From Listeria monocytogenes (GTDB lineage Bacteria; Bacillota; Bacilli; Lactobacillales; Listeriaceae), in NCBI RefSeq assembly GCF_041765605.1, contig NZ_CP168900.1:1256001-1320000 (forward strand): a DNA stretch of 64,000 nt. Direction: 5' to 3'. A program made the position numbers and the translations under genes. Below, piece after piece: positions 53,287 through 64,000 of this stretch. How positions within the stretch are numbered: position 1 is the stretch's first letter; each line of letters opens with the position of its first letter. The notes under the pieces were generated by a model that ran no database searches, was not told the origin of the DNA, and was given only the letters and a program-made list of their open reading frames with translations.

Positions 53287-55365
53287 ATGGCAGATTATTT
53301 AGTGATTGTAGAGTCACCTGCAAAAGCAAAAACAATTGAAAAGTATTTAGGTAAGAAATTTAAAGTGAAAGCCTCAATGGGACATGTTCGTGACTTACCT
53401 AAGAGTCAAATGGGTGTAGACACAGAGCATGACTATGAACCTCGTTATATTACGATTCGCGGAAAAGGCCCTGTTTTAAAAGAATTAAAACAAGCAGCCA
53501 AAAAAGCGAAAAAAGTCTATCTCGCGGCCGATCCAGACCGCGAAGGAGAAGCAATTGCATGGCACTTAGCCAATAGTTTAGAGTTAGATCAATCAGACAA
53601 ACTACGTGTAGTATTTAACGAAATAACGAAGGAAGCAGTAAAAGAATCTTTCAAAACACCACGTAAAATTGACATGGATTTAGTCAATGCGCAACAAGCA
53701 CGCAGAATTTTGGACCGTTTAGTTGGATATAATATCAGTCCTATTCTATGGAAAAAAGTGAAGAAAGGTTTGAGTGCGGGGCGTGTTCAGTCTATCGCAC
53801 TTCGAATTATTATTGATAGAGAAAAAGAAATCAATAATTTCAAACCTGAAGAATACTGGACAATTGACGGTAACTTCCTTAAAGGGAAGAAAAAATTCCA
53901 AGCCAATTTTTATGGTGTAAATGGTAAAAAGAAAAAGCTTTCCACTGCAGATGATGTAAAAGAAGTAATGTCTGCAATCAAAGGGAAATCATTTGACGTA
54001 ACAGATGTAACGAAAAAAGAAAGACTTAGAAATCCAGCTGCACCATTTACGACTTCAAGTTTGCAACAAGAAGCAGCTCGAAAACTAAATTATCGTACAA
54101 GAAAAACAATGATGCTTGCCCAACAATTATATGAAGGAATTACACTTGGTAAACAAGGGACAGTCGGCTTAATTACGTATATGCGTACAGACTCCACTCG
54201 TATTGCTGATTCCGCTATACTTGAAGCAAGCAATTACATTAAAGAAACTTATGGACCTGAATTTTCTCGTAATCATAAACGTTCAGATAAAAATGCTAAA
54301 GGTGCTCAAGATGCCCATGAAGCAATCAGACCTACAAGTGCAATGAGAAGTCCTCAAGAAGTAAAAGAATATTTAACACGGGACCAACTTCGCCTATATC
54401 GTTTGATTTGGGAAAGATTTATTGCGAGCCAAATGACGCCAGCAGTTCTAGATACAATGCGTGTTGACTTAGATAACAACGGCGTGAACTTCAGAGCAAA
54501 TGGCTCTAAAATTAAATTTCACGGCTTCATGAAAGTCTATGTAGAAAGTAACGATGATAATACGGAAGAAAAAGAAAATATCTTACCAGATTTGAAAAAA
54601 GGAGATAAGGTACAGTCCGAATCGCTCGAACAGCGTCAACATTTCACGCAGCCACCTCCACGTTACACAGAAGCTAGATTAGTAAAAACGCTCGAAGAAA
54701 TTGGTATTGGTCGACCATCGACTTATTCGCCGACACTCGACACAATTCAGCGCAGAAATTATGTTTCTTTAACGAATAAACGCTTTATTCCAACTGAATT
54801 AGGCGAAATCGTTAATGAAATGATTGAAGACTATTTCCCAGAAATTTTAGATGTGAAATTCACTGCCAACATGGAAAGTGAGCTCGATGAAGTAGAGCAC
54901 GGAGAAGTTGAATGGGTGAAAGTCATTGATGAATTTTATAAACGATTTGAACCAAATGTAATAAAAGCAGATGCAGAAATGGAAAAAATCGAGATTAAAG
55001 ATGAACCAGCTGGTATTGACTGTGATCTTTGTGGAGCTCCAATGGTATACAAAATGGGTAAATACGGTAAGTTCCTAGCTTGTAGCAGATTTCCTGATTG
55101 TCGTAATACGAAAGCAATCGTGAAAGAAATCGGTGTTACGTGTCCTAAATGTGAGAAAGGACATGTAATAGAAAGAAAAAGTAAGAAAAAACGTATTTTC
55201 TACGGTTGTGATCGTTATCCAGATTGTGACTATGTATCATGGGATAAACCAGTCGAACGGGCTTGTCCGAAATGTGAGAAACGAGCACTAGTCGAGAAGA
55301 AATTGAAAAAAGGTGTACAAGTACAATGTACAAATTGTGATTACAAAGAATCAACCCAACAATAA
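53287..55365 (+). CDS. topA: DNA topoisomerase I
   Basis: About 692 residues from ATG at 53287 ([20 protein letters not shown]), with GGGAGGAA upstream; the 18-codon extension is unsupported. Toprim motif ([16 protein letters not shown]), catalytic Tyr in TYMRTDSTR, and three C-terminal Cys4 zinc-finger modules starting [19 protein letters not shown] and CPKCEKRAL. It relaxes negative supercoils. Hairpin TGGCAACAC/GTGTTGCCA follows. Confidence 0.95.
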   Translation: MADYLVIVESPAKAKTIEKYLGKKFKVKASMGHVRDLPKSQMGVDTEHDYEPRYITIRGKGPVLKELKQAAKKAKKVYLAADPDREGEAIAWHLANSLELDQSDKLRVVFNEITKEAVKESFKTPRKIDMDLVNAQQARRILDRLVGYNISPILWKKVKKGLSAGRVQSIALRIIIDREKEINNFKPEEYWTIDGNFLKGKKKFQANFYGVNGKKKKLSTADDVKEVMSAIKGKSFDVTDVTKKERLRNPAAPFTTSSLQQEAARKLNYRTRKTMMLAQQLYEGITLGKQGTVGLITYMRTDSTRIADSAILEASNYIKETYGPEFSRNHKRSDKNAKGAQDAHEAIRPTSAMRSPQEVKEYLTRDQLRLYRLIWERFIASQMTPAVLDTMRVDLDNNGVNFRANGSKIKFHGFMKVYVESNDDNTEEKENILPDLKKGDKVQSESLEQRQHFTQPPPRYTEARLVKTLEEIGIGRPSTYSPTLDTIQRRNYVSLTNKRFIPTELGEIVNEMIEDYFPEILDVKFTANMESELDEVEHGEVEWVKVIDEFYKRFEPNVIKADAEMEKIEIKDEPAGIDCDLCGAPMVYKMGKYGKFLACSRFPDCRNTKAIVKEIGVTCPKCEKGHVIERKSKKKRIFYGCDRYPDCDYVSWDKPVERACPKCEKRALVEKKLKKGVQVQCTNCDYKESTQQ

Positions 55366-55373
55366 TTGGAAAA

Positions 55374-55404
55374 TGGCAACACTTGGATCGTTCTTGTGTT
55401 GCCA
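55374..55404 (+). other. Inverted repeat between topA and trmFO
   Basis: TGGCAACAC/GTGTTGCCA, a perfect nine-base stem with a 13-base loop, lies nine bases after topA and 24 before trmFO. It lacks a T-run, so it may be an attenuating or RNA-processing structure rather than a terminator. Confidence 0.6.
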
Positions 55405-55427
55405 TTGTTGCGCGAGGAGGCGGACAA

Positions 55428-56732
55428 ATGGAAAAGAGTGTTAATGTAATTGGAGCAGGTTTAGCAGGAAGTGAAGCAGCATGGCAGTTAGTAAAACGTG
55501 GGGTAAAGGTGGATTTATACGAAATGAGACCGGTAAAACAAACACCGGCGCATCATACAGATAAATTTGCAGAACTAGTATGTACGAATTCCTTGCGTGC
55601 TAATGGTCTAACGAATGCTGTAGGAGTTATTAAAGAAGAAATGCGGATACTTGATTCTATTATCATTGAAGCCGCTGACAAAGCGTCTGTACCAGCTGGA
55701 GGGGCACTTGCGGTTGATCGACATGAATTTTCTGGTTATATTACAGACAAGGTGAAAAATCATCCACTCGTAACAGTGCATACAGAAGAAGTAACTACTA
55801 TTCCAGAAGGCCCAACCATTATTGCGACTGGTCCACTTACAAGTCCTGCGCTTGCAGATGAAATTAAACAATTAACAGGAGAAGAGTATCTTTACTTTTA
55901 TGATGCAGCAGCACCAATAATTGAAAAAGATAGCATTGATATGGATAAAGTTTATTTGAAATCCCGCTATGATAAAGGAGAAGCTGCCTACTTAAACTGC
56001 CCGATGTCAGAAGAAGAATTCAATGCTTTTTATGAAGCATTAGTAACAGCTGAAACTGCCGCTTTAAAAGAATTTGAAAAAGAAGTATTTTTCGAAGGAT
56101 GTATGCCAATCGAAGTAATGGCAAAACGCGGAATTAAAACGATGTTATTTGGTCCGTTAAAGCCAGTTGGTTTGGAAGATCCAAAAACTGGAAAAAGACC
56201 TTATGCTGTGTTGCAACTTAGACAAGATGATGCAGCGGGAACACTTTACAACATGGTAGGCTTCCAAACGCACCTTAAATGGGGCGAACAAAAACGTGTT
56301 TTCGGAATGATTCCAGGACTTGAAAATGCTGAAATCGTACGTTATGGTGTCATGCACCGCAACACATTTATTAACTCGCCAACTGTACTTGAACCAACTT
56401 ACCAACTGAAAACACGCAATGATTTATTCTTTGCTGGACAAATGACAGGTGTGGAGGGATATGTTGAATCCGCGGCTAGTGGACTTGCGGCGGGGATTAA
56501 TGCGGCCAATTTTGTAGAGGAAAAAGAACTAGTGGTTTTCCCGGCAGAAACGGCGATTGGTAGCCTAGCTCATTACATTACAAGTGCTAGCAAAAAATCA
56601 TTCCAACCAATGAATGTCAATTTCGGGCTTTTCCCAGAGCTTGAAACGAAAATTCGCGCAAAACAAGAGCGTAATGAAAAATTGGCTGAAAGAGCGCTAA
56701 ATGCAATAAAAAGGGTTGCAGAACAACTATAA
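55428..56732 (+). CDS. trmFO: Methylenetetrahydrofolate-tRNA-(uracil-5-)-methyltransferase TrmFO
   Basis: About 434 residues from ATG at 55428 with GAGGAGG upstream; the longer frame overlaps the preceding inverted repeat. FAD-binding [20 protein letters not shown] at the N-terminus; functional Cys in [12 protein letters not shown] and in [15 protein letters not shown]-terminal [17 protein letters not shown]. It makes ribothymidine at position 54 of tRNA using methylene-THF. It lies between topA and xerC in the conserved order. Confidence 0.94.
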   Translation: MEKSVNVIGAGLAGSEAAWQLVKRGVKVDLYEMRPVKQTPAHHTDKFAELVCTNSLRANGLTNAVGVIKEEMRILDSIIIEAADKASVPAGGALAVDRHEFSGYITDKVKNHPLVTVHTEEVTTIPEGPTIIATGPLTSPALADEIKQLTGEEYLYFYDAAAPIIEKDSIDMDKVYLKSRYDKGEAAYLNCPMSEEEFNAFYEALVTAETAALKEFEKEVFFEGCMPIEVMAKRGIKTMLFGPLKPVGLEDPKTGKRPYAVLQLRQDDAAGTLYNMVGFQTHLKWGEQKRVFGMIPGLENAEIVRYGVMHRNTFINSPTVLEPTYQLKTRNDLFFAGQMTGVEGYVESAASGLAAGINAANFVEEKELVVFPAETAIGSLAHYITSASKKSFQPMNVNFGLFPELETKIRAKQERNEKLAERALNAIKRVAEQL

Positions 56733-57015
56733 AAACACTATAATAATTGAGGACTATTCTTTACTGTTCTTTTCATCACGATTTCTACTTTGCTATTTTT
56801 TTGAGAGTGGATAGTGATGGAAAGGCAGTTTTTCTTTCAGACAAATGGTCTAGACAACTTATGCTAGTAAATGTTGTTTTTTTCACAAAAATAAAAGGAT
56901 TTATTTGAATTGATTGTAAATCTAGCTTAATTCAAAAAGTTGCGAAAAATGTATAAAATTATTGCAACGCGGATATGGTTATGTTACCATGATAGTGTTT
57001 GAGAGGTGTATACGT

Positions 57016-57918
57016 ATGACACAAGAGGGGAAGTTAGAGCAACAGTTTCTTGACTATCTTCACTCAGAACGCAACTATTCAGTGAACACTAGTACGGCAT
57101 ATGAAAATGATTTACTCGATTTTCGCCGCTTTCTAAATGAGCAAGCCATCGAGACGTATCAGCAAGTTACTTTTCTAGATGTGCGGATTTATTTGACAGA
57201 ATTAAAGCAAAAATCTTTTTCTCGAACAACTGTCGCTAGGAAAATTTCGAGTTTACGGAGTTTTTACACTTTTCTTTTAAGAGAGAATGTTATTGCTGAA
57301 AATCCGTTTACTTATGTATCACATGCGAAAAATCAGTTAAGGCTTCCCAAATTTTTCTATTCAGAAGAAATGGAAGCTTTGTTTCAAGTGGTTTATGAAG
57401 ATAATGAAACGCTTACACTGCGAGACCGGGTGCTTTTGGAGGTATTATATGGTACGGGAATTCGGGTAAGTGAATGTGCCGGGATACTGTTGCCTGACTT
57501 AGATACATCTTATCAAGCAATTCTTATTCGCGGAAAAGGGAATAAAGAACGCTATGTGCCATTCGGTGTTTATGCGGAAGATGCGATTACCGATTATTTG
57601 CCTAAGCGCACCGAACTGATGACCCGCTATAAAAAGTCGCATGACGCTTTACTTGTCAATCATTACGGTGATCCTTTAACGACAAGGGGTATTAGGTATT
57701 GTTTAACGAAAATAATTAGCAAAGCTTCATTAACTCGAAAGATACATCCGCATATGTTACGCCACACCTTCGCAACAGACTTACTTAATAACGGGGCGGA
57801 TATGCGAACTGTACAGGAGTTGCTTGGACATGCTAGCTTAGCATCCACCCAGATCTATACGCACGTGACAAAAGAGCATTTAAAGTCTACTTATATGAAA
57901 CATCATCCTAGGGCTTAA
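57016..57918 (+). CDS. xerC: Tyrosine recombinase XerC (CodV)
   Basis: About 300 residues from ATG at 57016 with GAGAGGTG upstream. N-terminal SAM-like core-binding domain; catalytic Arg in [11 protein letters not shown], Lys in [23 protein letters not shown] (H-x-x-R) and [15 protein letters not shown] (H and nucleophile Tyr). With XerD it resolves chromosome dimers at dif. It is the first gene of the codV-clpQ-clpY-codY operon, with clpQ 20 bases downstream. Confidence 0.94.
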   Translation: MTQEGKLEQQFLDYLHSERNYSVNTSTAYENDLLDFRRFLNEQAIETYQQVTFLDVRIYLTELKQKSFSRTTVARKISSLRSFYTFLLRENVIAENPFTYVSHAKNQLRLPKFFYSEEMEALFQVVYEDNETLTLRDRVLLEVLYGTGIRVSECAGILLPDLDTSYQAILIRGKGNKERYVPFGVYAEDAITDYLPKRTELMTRYKKSHDALLVNHYGDPLTTRGIRYCLTKIISKASLTRKIHPHMLRHTFATDLLNNGADMRTVQELLGHASLASTQIYTHVTKEHLKSTYMKHHPRA

Positions 57919-57938
57919 ATTTGGAGGAGGTTAAGGAA

Positions 57939-58478
57939 ATGGAATTACATGCTACAACGATATTTGCAGTTCAACATGACGGTAAAGCGGCGATGGCTGG
58001 AGACGGTCAAGTGACGCTTGGTGAATCGGTCGTAATGAAACATACCGCCAAAAAAGTTCGCCGTCTTTTTCATGATAAAGTAATTGCAGGGTTTGCAGGT
58101 TCTGTTGCAGATGCTTTTACATTATTTGAAAAATTTGAAGCAAAATTGAATGAATATAATGGTAACTTAGAAAGAGCATCTGTCGAACTAGCGCAACAAT
58201 GGCGCAGTGATAGTGTTTTAAGAAAATTAGAAGCTATGCTAATCGTGATGGACAAAGATACACTACTTTTAGTTTCAGGAACAGGGGAAGTTATTGAACC
58301 AGATGATGGTATTCTAGCTATCGGTTCTGGAGGTAATTATGCGCTAGCCGCTGGGCGAGCACTTAAAAGACATAATGGTGGTCAAATGGAAGCAAAGGAT
58401 ATCGCTCGTCATGCGCTAGAAATCGCTTCTGAAATTTGTGTGTTTACAAATGATCATATTACAGTAGAAGAGCTTTGA
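57939..58478 (+). CDS. hslV: HslV (ClpQ/CodW), peptidase of the HslUV protease
   Basis: About 179 residues from ATG at 57939, ten bases after GGAGGAGG. The sequence begins [20 protein letters not shown]: the Thr-Thr-Ile of HslV enzymes is preceded by five residues that would have to be removed to expose Thr6. [14 protein letters not shown] and CVFTNDHI follow the family. It forms the proteolytic double ring working with HslU. Confidence 0.9.
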   Translation: MELHATTIFAVQHDGKAAMAGDGQVTLGESVVMKHTAKKVRRLFHDKVIAGFAGSVADAFTLFEKFEAKLNEYNGNLERASVELAQQWRSDSVLRKLEAMLIVMDKDTLLLVSGTGEVIEPDDGILAIGSGGNYALAAGRALKRHNGGQMEAKDIARHALEIASEICVFTNDHITVEEL

Positions 58479-58491
58479 AGGAGTGGTTAAT

Positions 58492-59901
58492 TTGACAAAT
58501 CTAACGTTAATGAACCAGTTGACACCAAAGCAAATTGTTGAAAAACTGGATCAATATATTATTGGACAAACCGGAGCGAAGAAATCAGTTGCAGTAGCAC
58601 TAAGAAATCGTTACCGTAGACAATTAATGGATGAATCAATCCGTGATGAAATTATTCCGAAAAACATTCTGATGATTGGACCAACAGGTGTTGGTAAAAC
58701 GGAAATAGCACGTCGAATTGCCAAAATTGTTCGTGCTCCTTTTTCCAAAGTAGAGGCTACTAAATTCACGGAAGTTGGCTATGTCGGTCGCGATGTGGAA
58801 TCAATGGTTCGTGACTTAGTGGAAGTATCCGTTCGTTTAGTAAAAGAAGAAAAGATGCAATTAGTTCGTGTGAAAGCTGAAAAAAATGCAGAAAAACGCC
58901 TAATTAAACTTTTAGCGCCAAGCCAAAAGAAAAAACAAACAACATCGCAAAATCCATTAGAAGCCCTTTTTGGCGGCATGAATCAACCGGATGAATCTGC
59001 TGAGGAAGAAGTAGATCAAGAATTAAAGAACAAACGAAGCCAAATCGAATGGCGCCTTCAAAATGGTGAGCTTGATGATGAAATAGTAACAGTAGAAGTG
59101 AAAGAACAACAAAACCCAATGCTCGATATGATGCGCGGGGCTGGAATGGATCAAATGAACGGAATGCAAGATGCGCTTTCCGGCATGTTCCCAGCGAAAA
59201 AGAAAAAACGCAAAGTAACTGTCCGAGAAGCGAAGAAAATTCTGTTTGAAGATGAAGCATCTAAACTAATTGACGCAGATGAACTTGCTGCGGAAGGAAT
59301 TCATCGTGCGGAACAAATGGGTATGATTTTTATCGACGAAATTGATAAAATTGCTAGTAAAGAAGGCGGTGGAAATGCGCAAGTTTCGCGGGAAGGCGTC
59401 CAAAGAGACATTCTTCCAATCGTGGAGGGGTCGCAAATTTCTACTAAATATGGTACAGTCAACACGGAGTACATTTTATTTATCGCAGCAGGGGCTTTCC
59501 ATATGTCTAAACCAAGCGATTTAATTCCAGAGCTTCAAGGTCGTTTCCCAATTAGAATTGAACTGGACAAGTTAACGCAAGAAGATTTCTACAAAATCTT
59601 AACAGAACCAGACAATGCACTAATTAAACAGTACAAAGCTTTACTGAAAACAGAAGGAATTGACTTGATTTTCACCAAAGAAGCGGTAGAAAGAATTGCT
59701 GAGATTGCATTCCAAGTTAATCAAGATTCAGATAATATCGGAGCAAGAAGACTTCATACCATTTTAGAAAAATTACTAGAAGATTTACTATTTGAAGCAC
59801 CAGAAATCAATATGGAATCTATAAAAGTAACCGAAAACTATGTTAATGAAAAACTTGCACCAATTATGCAGAATAAAGATTTAACACAATTTATTTTATA
59901 A
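58492..59901 (+). CDS. hslU: HslU (ClpY), ATPase of the HslUV protease
   Basis: About 469 residues from TTG at 58492, nine bases from GGAG; the GTG at 58483 overlaps that site. [18 protein letters not shown]-like start (here [19 protein letters not shown]), Walker A GPTGVGKT, an inserted charged I-domain (about 110-245), Walker [11 protein letters not shown] and the C-terminal [15 protein letters not shown]. It unfolds substrates for HslV. Confidence 0.94.
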   Translation: MTNLTLMNQLTPKQIVEKLDQYIIGQTGAKKSVAVALRNRYRRQLMDESIRDEIIPKNILMIGPTGVGKTEIARRIAKIVRAPFSKVEATKFTEVGYVGRDVESMVRDLVEVSVRLVKEEKMQLVRVKAEKNAEKRLIKLLAPSQKKKQTTSQNPLEALFGGMNQPDESAEEEVDQELKNKRSQIEWRLQNGELDDEIVTVEVKEQQNPMLDMMRGAGMDQMNGMQDALSGMFPAKKKKRKVTVREAKKILFEDEASKLIDADELAAEGIHRAEQMGMIFIDEIDKIASKEGGGNAQVSREGVQRDILPIVEGSQISTKYGTVNTEYILFIAAGAFHMSKPSDLIPELQGRFPIRIELDKLTQEDFYKILTEPDNALIKQYKALLKTEGIDLIFTKEAVERIAEIAFQVNQDSDNIGARRLHTILEKLLEDLLFEAPEINMESIKVTENYVNEKLAPIMQNKDLTQFIL

Positions 59902-59921
59902 AATACTAGGAGGATCTAATA

Positions 59922-60701
59922 ATGACTTTATTAGAAAAAACAAGAAAAATTAATGCTATGTTACAAAACGCTGCAGGAAAAACAGTAAACTTCAAAGAAA
60001 TGGCAGATACACTTACAGACGTCATTGAAGCAAACACATATATCGTAAGCCGTAAAGGTAAATTACTTGGCTATTCTGAAGCACTTCCAATCGAAAATGA
60101 TCGTATGAAACAAATGCTAACTGAACGCCAATTTCCAGAAGAATATACGCAAAGTCTTTTCAATGTAGGCGAAACTTCTTCTAACTTAGAAGTATCAAGC
60201 CAGTATACTGCTTTCCCAATCGAAAACAGTGAATTATTCACAAAAGGTTTAACAACTATCGTACCTATCGTTGGTGGTGGTGAGCGTCTTGGAACACTTA
60301 TCCTATCTCGCTTAGAAAGCAATTTCACTGATGATGATTTACTTTTAGCGGAATATGGTGGAACAGTTGTTGGAATGGAAATCTTGCATGAAAAAGCAGA
60401 AGAAATTGAAGAAGAAGCTCGTAGCCGTGCTGTTGTACAAATGGCGATTAGCTCTCTTTCTTACAGTGAATTAGAAGCTATTGAGCATATTTTCGATGAG
60501 TTGAATGGTAAAGAAGGTCTTCTTGTTGCCTCTAAAATCGCGGACCGTGTCGGCATTACACGTTCTGTAATCGTAAACGCACTTCGTAAATTAGAAAGTG
60601 CAGGCGTTATTGATTCTCGTTCACTAGGAATGAAAGGTACATTTATCCGTGTCCTAAATGATAAATTCCTTGTAGAACTAGAAAAATTGAAAAACAACTA
60701 A
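59922..60701 (+). CDS. codY: CodY, GTP- and branched-chain-amino-acid-sensing global regulator
   Basis: A protein of 259 residues. N-terminal GAF domain ([20 protein letters not shown] start; [16 protein letters not shown] region) binds isoleucine and related amino acids; C-terminal winged helix reads [20 protein letters not shown] then KLESAGVI. In L. monocytogenes it links nutrient state to virulence gene expression. It is the last gene of the codV operon, ending at a terminator. Confidence 0.95.
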   Translation: MTLLEKTRKINAMLQNAAGKTVNFKEMADTLTDVIEANTYIVSRKGKLLGYSEALPIENDRMKQMLTERQFPEEYTQSLFNVGETSSNLEVSSQYTAFPIENSELFTKGLTTIVPIVGGGERLGTLILSRLESNFTDDDLLLAEYGGTVVGMEILHEKAEEIEEEARSRAVVQMAISSLSYSELEAIEHIFDELNGKEGLLVASKIADRVGITRSVIVNALRKLESAGVIDSRSLGMKGTFIRVLNDKFLVELEKLKNN

Positions 60702-60712
60702 AAAAAATTAGA

Positions 60713-60751
60713 AAAGCTTTCTCTGAAAATATTCGGGGAGAGCTTTTTTTG
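60713..60751 (+). terminator. Terminator of the codY operon
   Basis: AAGCTTTCTC against GGGAGAGCTT (with wobble pairs) and a following TTTTTTT, twelve bases after codY. Confidence 0.8.
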
Positions 60752-60804
60752 GTTTGCTTTGGTAAAATAAGAAAGAAGAACTTGTGTGACTGGAGGAATT
60801 TAGA

Positions 60805-61224
60805 ATGGAAATTGCTGAAACAACTATTGAAGTACGCTACGCAGAAACCGACCAAATGGGTGTTGTATATCATAACAATTACCTTGTATGGATGGAAATC
60901 GGCCGAACGAGATTAATTGAAAAATTAGGTTTTCGTTATTTTGATATGGAAGAAGCAGGTTATCTTTCTCCGGTATTAGATGTGCATATTCATTACGGAA
61001 AACCACTGCGTTACGGACAGAAGGCAGTTGTAAAAACATGGATAAAAGGGTATGATGGACTTCGTGTTACTTATGGTTATGAGATTTGCTATGAAGAGAC
61101 GAAGGAAATAGCCATTACAGGTGAAACACAACATGTATGCGTAACGAAAGAGGATTTTCGCCCTGTATCGTTAAGAAGAACATTTCCGAATTGGCATGAA
61201 GCCTATCTAAAAGCTTTAGAATAA
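60805..61224 (+). CDS. 4-hydroxybenzoyl-CoA thioesterase family protein (YneP/YbgC-like)
   Basis: A protein of 139 residues with a hotdog fold: EVRYAETDQMGVVYHNNYLV then WMEIGRTRLIEKLG contains the catalytic Asp-x-x-G-x-V-x-H/N-N-Y signature of acyl-CoA thioesterases. The physiological acyl-CoA is unknown. GGAGGAATT precedes the ATG. The order with the following genes matches yneP-yneQ in Bacillus, as I recall it. Confidence 0.85.
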   Translation: MEIAETTIEVRYAETDQMGVVYHNNYLVWMEIGRTRLIEKLGFRYFDMEEAGYLSPVLDVHIHYGKPLRYGQKAVVKTWIKGYDGLRVTYGYEICYEETKEIAITGETQHVCVTKEDFRPVSLRRTFPNWHEAYLKALE

Positions 61225-61246
61225 ATAAGACTGGTAGTGATAAAAA

Positions 61247-61558
61247 ATGGCTTTTGGTGTAAAACGCGATGAAATGGAATTATGGAAAGAAAAAGCAGCT
61301 CGTGGAGAGATTGCAATTATTACGCATTATTGGCTAGATGATCGCTTTCCAGAATCAAAAACTGTAACCAAGGTTGCATGTGTAGATTTGAAAAAATTGC
61401 AACAATGGGGGAAACAATATGGTTTAGCCCCAGATTGGATTGATAACCGTCGAAAAAACTTTCCGCATTATGATTTGTTTGGTGAGATGCAACTCGTTGT
61501 ACTGAAAAAAGAAAAAGCCTTTGAACAAATCGAGCGGTTTCATTTGGAGGAGAAATAA
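61247..61558 (+). CDS. YneQ-like protein of unknown function
   Basis: A protein of 103 residues with charged ends and a central HYWLDDRFPESKTVTKVACV segment and WIDNRRKNFPHYDLFGEM. No known domain. Its place after the thioesterase gene matches yneQ of Bacillus. The ribosome site is weak (GTGATAAAAA), so translation may be coupled to the upstream gene. It ends two bases before the next start. Confidence 0.7.
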   Translation: MAFGVKRDEMELWKEKAARGEIAIITHYWLDDRFPESKTVTKVACVDLKKLQQWGKQYGLAPDWIDNRRKNFPHYDLFGEMQLVVLKKEKAFEQIERFHLEEK

Positions 61559-61560
61559 CA

Positions 61561-62433
61561 ATGATCAAACTGGAAAATGAAGTATTACTTGTAGAAATGA
61601 AAACAGCAGGAGCAGAATTAACGCGAATCTTCCACAAAGATACAGGACTTGAGTATTTATGGAATGCTGATAGCAAGTTTTGGGGACGTCATTCGCCTGT
61701 TCTATTTCCAACAGTTGGAAGACTTGTAGATGATACTTACTTAGTTGATGGCAAGCAGTACCACTTAGGACAACATGGTTTTGCTCGAGACCGTGATTTT
61801 CAAGTAATCGAACAAACCGAAAACACTGTACGCTTTGAACTAGATGCGGATGAAGATTCTTTAGCAATTTATCCTTACAAATTTAAACTATCTATCATAT
61901 ATACGATAGAAAAAAATACGGTAGCTGTGTCTTATGAAGTTGAAAATACCGATAACAAGCGGATTTATTTCTCTATTGGCGCACATCCGGCCTTTCATTT
62001 ACCATTAACGGATGGGACGACATTTGAAGATTATTATTTAGATTTCGGAACAGAAGAGAATTTAGAAACACTTTGTTTAGAAGGGCCATACCGTAGTGGC
62101 GAAATTAAAAAAATTATCGATGAACCAGCACGATACTTACCACTGAGCTATGATTTATTTAAAAATGATGCACTTATTTTTGAAGCACTAAAACAAAAAG
62201 AAATGACCATCAAATCAGATAAAACACCTCATTTTGTAAAAGTATCTTTCCCAGAATTCCCATTTGTAGGTGTTTGGACGGCAAAACCAGGGACCCCTTT
62301 CTTATGTATTGAACCGTGGTACGGAATTGCAGATGGTGCTGGAGAATCTGTTGAACTGCGAGATAAAGCGGGGATAGAGCATTTAGAGCCAGAAGCTGTC
62401 TTTGCTTCCGAATATGAAATTACAGTAGGTTAA
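61561..62433 (+). CDS. Aldose 1-epimerase-like (LacX/YeaD-type) protein
   Basis: A protein of 290 residues with the galactose mutarotase fold: GAELTRIFHKDTGLEYLWNA near the N-terminus, SPVLFPTVGRLVDD, GQHGFARDRDFQV (conserved HGFAR) and SIGAHPAFHLPL (catalytic His), with CIEPWYGIAD near the C-terminus (catalytic Glu region). Likely interconverts sugar or sugar-phosphate anomers. Coupled to the preceding gene behind GGAGGAGA. Confidence 0.82.
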   Translation: MIKLENEVLLVEMKTAGAELTRIFHKDTGLEYLWNADSKFWGRHSPVLFPTVGRLVDDTYLVDGKQYHLGQHGFARDRDFQVIEQTENTVRFELDADEDSLAIYPYKFKLSIIYTIEKNTVAVSYEVENTDNKRIYFSIGAHPAFHLPLTDGTTFEDYYLDFGTEENLETLCLEGPYRSGEIKKIIDEPARYLPLSYDLFKNDALIFEALKQKEMTIKSDKTPHFVKVSFPEFPFVGVWTAKPGTPFLCIEPWYGIADGAGESVELRDKAGIEHLEPEAVFASEYEITVG

Positions 62434-62436
62434 AAC

Positions 62437-62474
62437 GAAAACCCAGAAGAGCGAAATGCATCTTCTGGGTTTTA
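62437..62474. terminator. Convergent terminator before plsY
   Basis: AAAACCCAGAAGA/TCTTCTGGGTTTT with a ten-base loop lies between the epimerase gene and the leftward plsY gene and can serve both. Confidence 0.9.
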
Positions 62475-63071
62475 TTACATCCATTTTATTTTGGGTTCTT
62501 CGCCGTTACGAATCCGAGTGATATTTGCTCGGTGACGCCAGATGACAAAGAGTGCGATACAAGCAACAAGAATAATTAAAATCCAGTCTCCCATGAAAAG
62601 AGAAATAATTAACGCTGCAAGTGCTCCAATCATCGAGCTGAGCGATACATATTTGCTGAGTTTAAGTGTAACTAAGAAGACTACAAGTGCGGCTACAAAG
62701 AGTAATGGCGCATAGGCAAGGATGACACCTGCAGAAGTAGCAACTGCTTTTCCGCCTCTAAATCCTGCGAAAAGTGGGAAACTATGCCCGATAATAGCAA
62801 ATGCTCCAGTTAGCAACCAGAAATGATGATCTACATTCAATTGAAAGAAAAACGGAAGTAACGTTGCGACAGTCCCTTTTAAAATATCCATCACTGTCAC
62901 GATGCTACCGGCTTTGATTCCGAGAACTCGGAATGAATTCGTCGCGCCTAAATTACCGCTACCAAAATCGCGAATATCTTTTTTGTAAAAAATTTTGCCA
63001 ATCCATAAACCAGATGGTATCGAACCAATCACATAGGCTAATAAAGAAAGCAGAATTAAATTAATTGTCAT
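62475..63071 (-). CDS. plsY: Acyl-phosphate glycerol-3-phosphate acyltransferase
   Basis: About 198 residues from ATG at 63071 with GAGGGG upstream. Five or so membrane segments with the family motifs [47 protein letters not shown] and the C-terminal [11 protein letters not shown]. It transfers acyl from acyl phosphate to glycerol-3-phosphate, starting phospholipid synthesis. It is transcribed opposite to the flanking genes. Confidence 0.93.
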   Translation of the reverse strand: MTINLILLSLLAYVIGSIPSGLWIGKIFYKKDIRDFGSGNLGATNSFRVLGIKAGSIVTVMDILKGTVATLLPFFFQLNVDHHFWLLTGAFAIIGHSFPLFAGFRGGKAVATSAGVILAYAPLLFVAALVVFLVTLKLSKYVSLSSMIGALAALIISLFMGDWILIILVACIALFVIWRHRANITRIRNGEEPKIKWM

Positions 63072-63228
63072 TTTTAAACCCCTCAAGAAGAAATGATGTT
63101 TTCCATAAAGAATTATAGCACAAAATGAAGAGAATTGGCTAAATTGTTGAGATAAATCACGATGAAAAGTTGAAAAAACCGCAAAAATAGCTTATGATTA
63201 GAAAGAATAGTAGGGGGCGATTAGACTA

Positions 63229-63636
63229 ATGCAAAATCCAACAAAAGAAGAAATCCAGCAGATCTTAAAGAAGGCAAAAGTAATCGCAGTCGTTGGTTTG
63301 AGTGATAAACCAGACCGCACAAGCTACCGAGTGAGTCAGATAATGCAACAAGCAGGGTACAAAATTATACCAGTGAACCCTAATGCAGACGAAATTCTTG
63401 GCGAAAAAGCCGTCAAGCGTTTAACGGATATCGAGGAACATGTGGATATTGTTAATGTCTTTCGTCGCTCAGAGTTTTTACCTGAAATAGCGGAGGCTTT
63501 TGACCAAATAGATGCAGATGTATTTTGGGCACAGCTTGGCATAGCTAATCAGGAAGCATTTGATTTTTTGACAGAAAAAGGATATCCTACTGTCATGGAT
63601 TATTGCATTAAGGTTGCTTATCAAGAAATGGATTAA
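63229..63636 (+). CDS. CoA-binding domain protein (YneT-like)
   Basis: A protein of 135 residues forming a Rossmann-like CoA-binding fold: VIAVVGLSDKPDRTSYRVSQ near the N-terminus, GYKIIPVNPNADEILGEKAV, DIVNVFRRSEFLPEIA and WAQLGIANQEAF. The role is unknown; CoA binding is the only inference. It is divergent from plsY and ahead of parE. Confidence 0.85.
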   Translation: MQNPTKEEIQQILKKAKVIAVVGLSDKPDRTSYRVSQIMQQAGYKIIPVNPNADEILGEKAVKRLTDIEEHVDIVNVFRRSEFLPEIAEAFDQIDADVFWAQLGIANQEAFDFLTEKGYPTVMDYCIKVAYQEMD

Positions 63637-63660
63637 TTAAAACACCATTTTTGAAGGAAG

Positions 63661-63691
63661 CAGGTTCTTATAGCAGAGCCTGTTTTTTTAT
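63661..63691 (+). terminator. Terminator before parE
   Basis: AGCAGGTTC/GAGCCTGT (one wobble pair) with an eight-base loop is followed by TTTTTTT. Confidence 0.85.
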
Positions 63692-63814
63692 GAAAAGGAA
63701 TTTGTCACTAAACTATCACTTTATTAATCAGCTAGTTAATGCTATTCTGATAAGGTGGTTTTAAGCGAATAACAACGTGAAAGTTGTAGATTGACGGAAT
63801 GAAGGGAGTTTTGA

Positions 63815-64000
<186 letters not shown>

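Overview
The window is low-GC Firmicute DNA and is best read as a Listeria chromosome, most likely L. monocytogenes. The evidence is the gene order tig-clpX-sipXYZ-rbgA-rnhB-dprA-topA-trmFO-codV(xerC)-clpQ-clpY-codY ... plsY-parE, the tre and proBA loci, and a prophage end carrying Listeria-type AcrIIA genes. The assignment comes from recognising proteins and synteny; no database search was possible.

Region 1 (1 to about 12.77 kb) is the right end of a temperate siphophage prophage. It runs tape measure C-terminus, distal tail protein, tail endopeptidase, a beta-helix tail spike, a BppU-like baseplate protein, small baseplate proteins, an XhlA-like membrane protein, holin and an M15-family endolysin with two SH3 domains. 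After the lysis terminator comes a three-gene plus-strand cassette of unknown function (9441-10726). A leftward anti-CRISPR operon follows: acrIIA3-acrIIA2-acrIIA1, with a TTGACT/TATAAT promoter whose 17-bp spacer coincides with a palindrome, the expected AcrIIA1 autorepression site. Two tiny leftward membrane-peptide genes and a candidate attR resembling a tRNA 3' end (12754-12769) close the prophage.

Region 2 (12.8-23.6 kb) is an accessory island. It holds a lone ankyrin-repeat protein, a thioester/CnaB cell-wall adhesin broken by one in-frame stop, two Tn916-family regulatory genes (orf7-like and orf8-like) without the rest of the element, and a cluster of orphan polymorphic-toxin immunity genes (SUKH-3-like, Imm51-like and an unassigned one) with scraps of coding sequence that look like toxin C-termini. 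Two diverged copies of a roughly 100-bp terminator-containing segment (12788-12890 and 19313-19413) bracket this part. A large LRR-MucBP-LPKTG internalin-like protein with 441-bp internal tandem repeats follows.

Region 3 (23.6-45.6 kb) is ordinary backbone with metabolic and regulatory genes: a DUF1254/DUF1214 protein, a YdeI-like protein, a VOC protein, a histidine phosphatase, a DbpA-type helicase, Nudix hydrolases, an MFS transporter divergent from a Crp/Fnr regulator, a YitT-family protein with a structured leader, trehalose uptake and cleavage (treR, treC, treB, with a TreR operator and a cre site), proBA, a PrsW-like membrane protease and a divergent pair of XRE regulators.

Region 4 (45.7-64 kb) is conserved housekeeping: trigger factor, ClpX, three tandem type I signal peptidases, ribosome assembly GTPase, RNase HII, DprA, topoisomerase I, TrmFO, XerC-type recombinase, HslVU, CodY, a YneP/YneQ/YneS/YneT-like group including plsY, and the start of parE. 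I saw no tRNA or rRNA gene, no CRISPR array and no intact transposase or integrase in the window.
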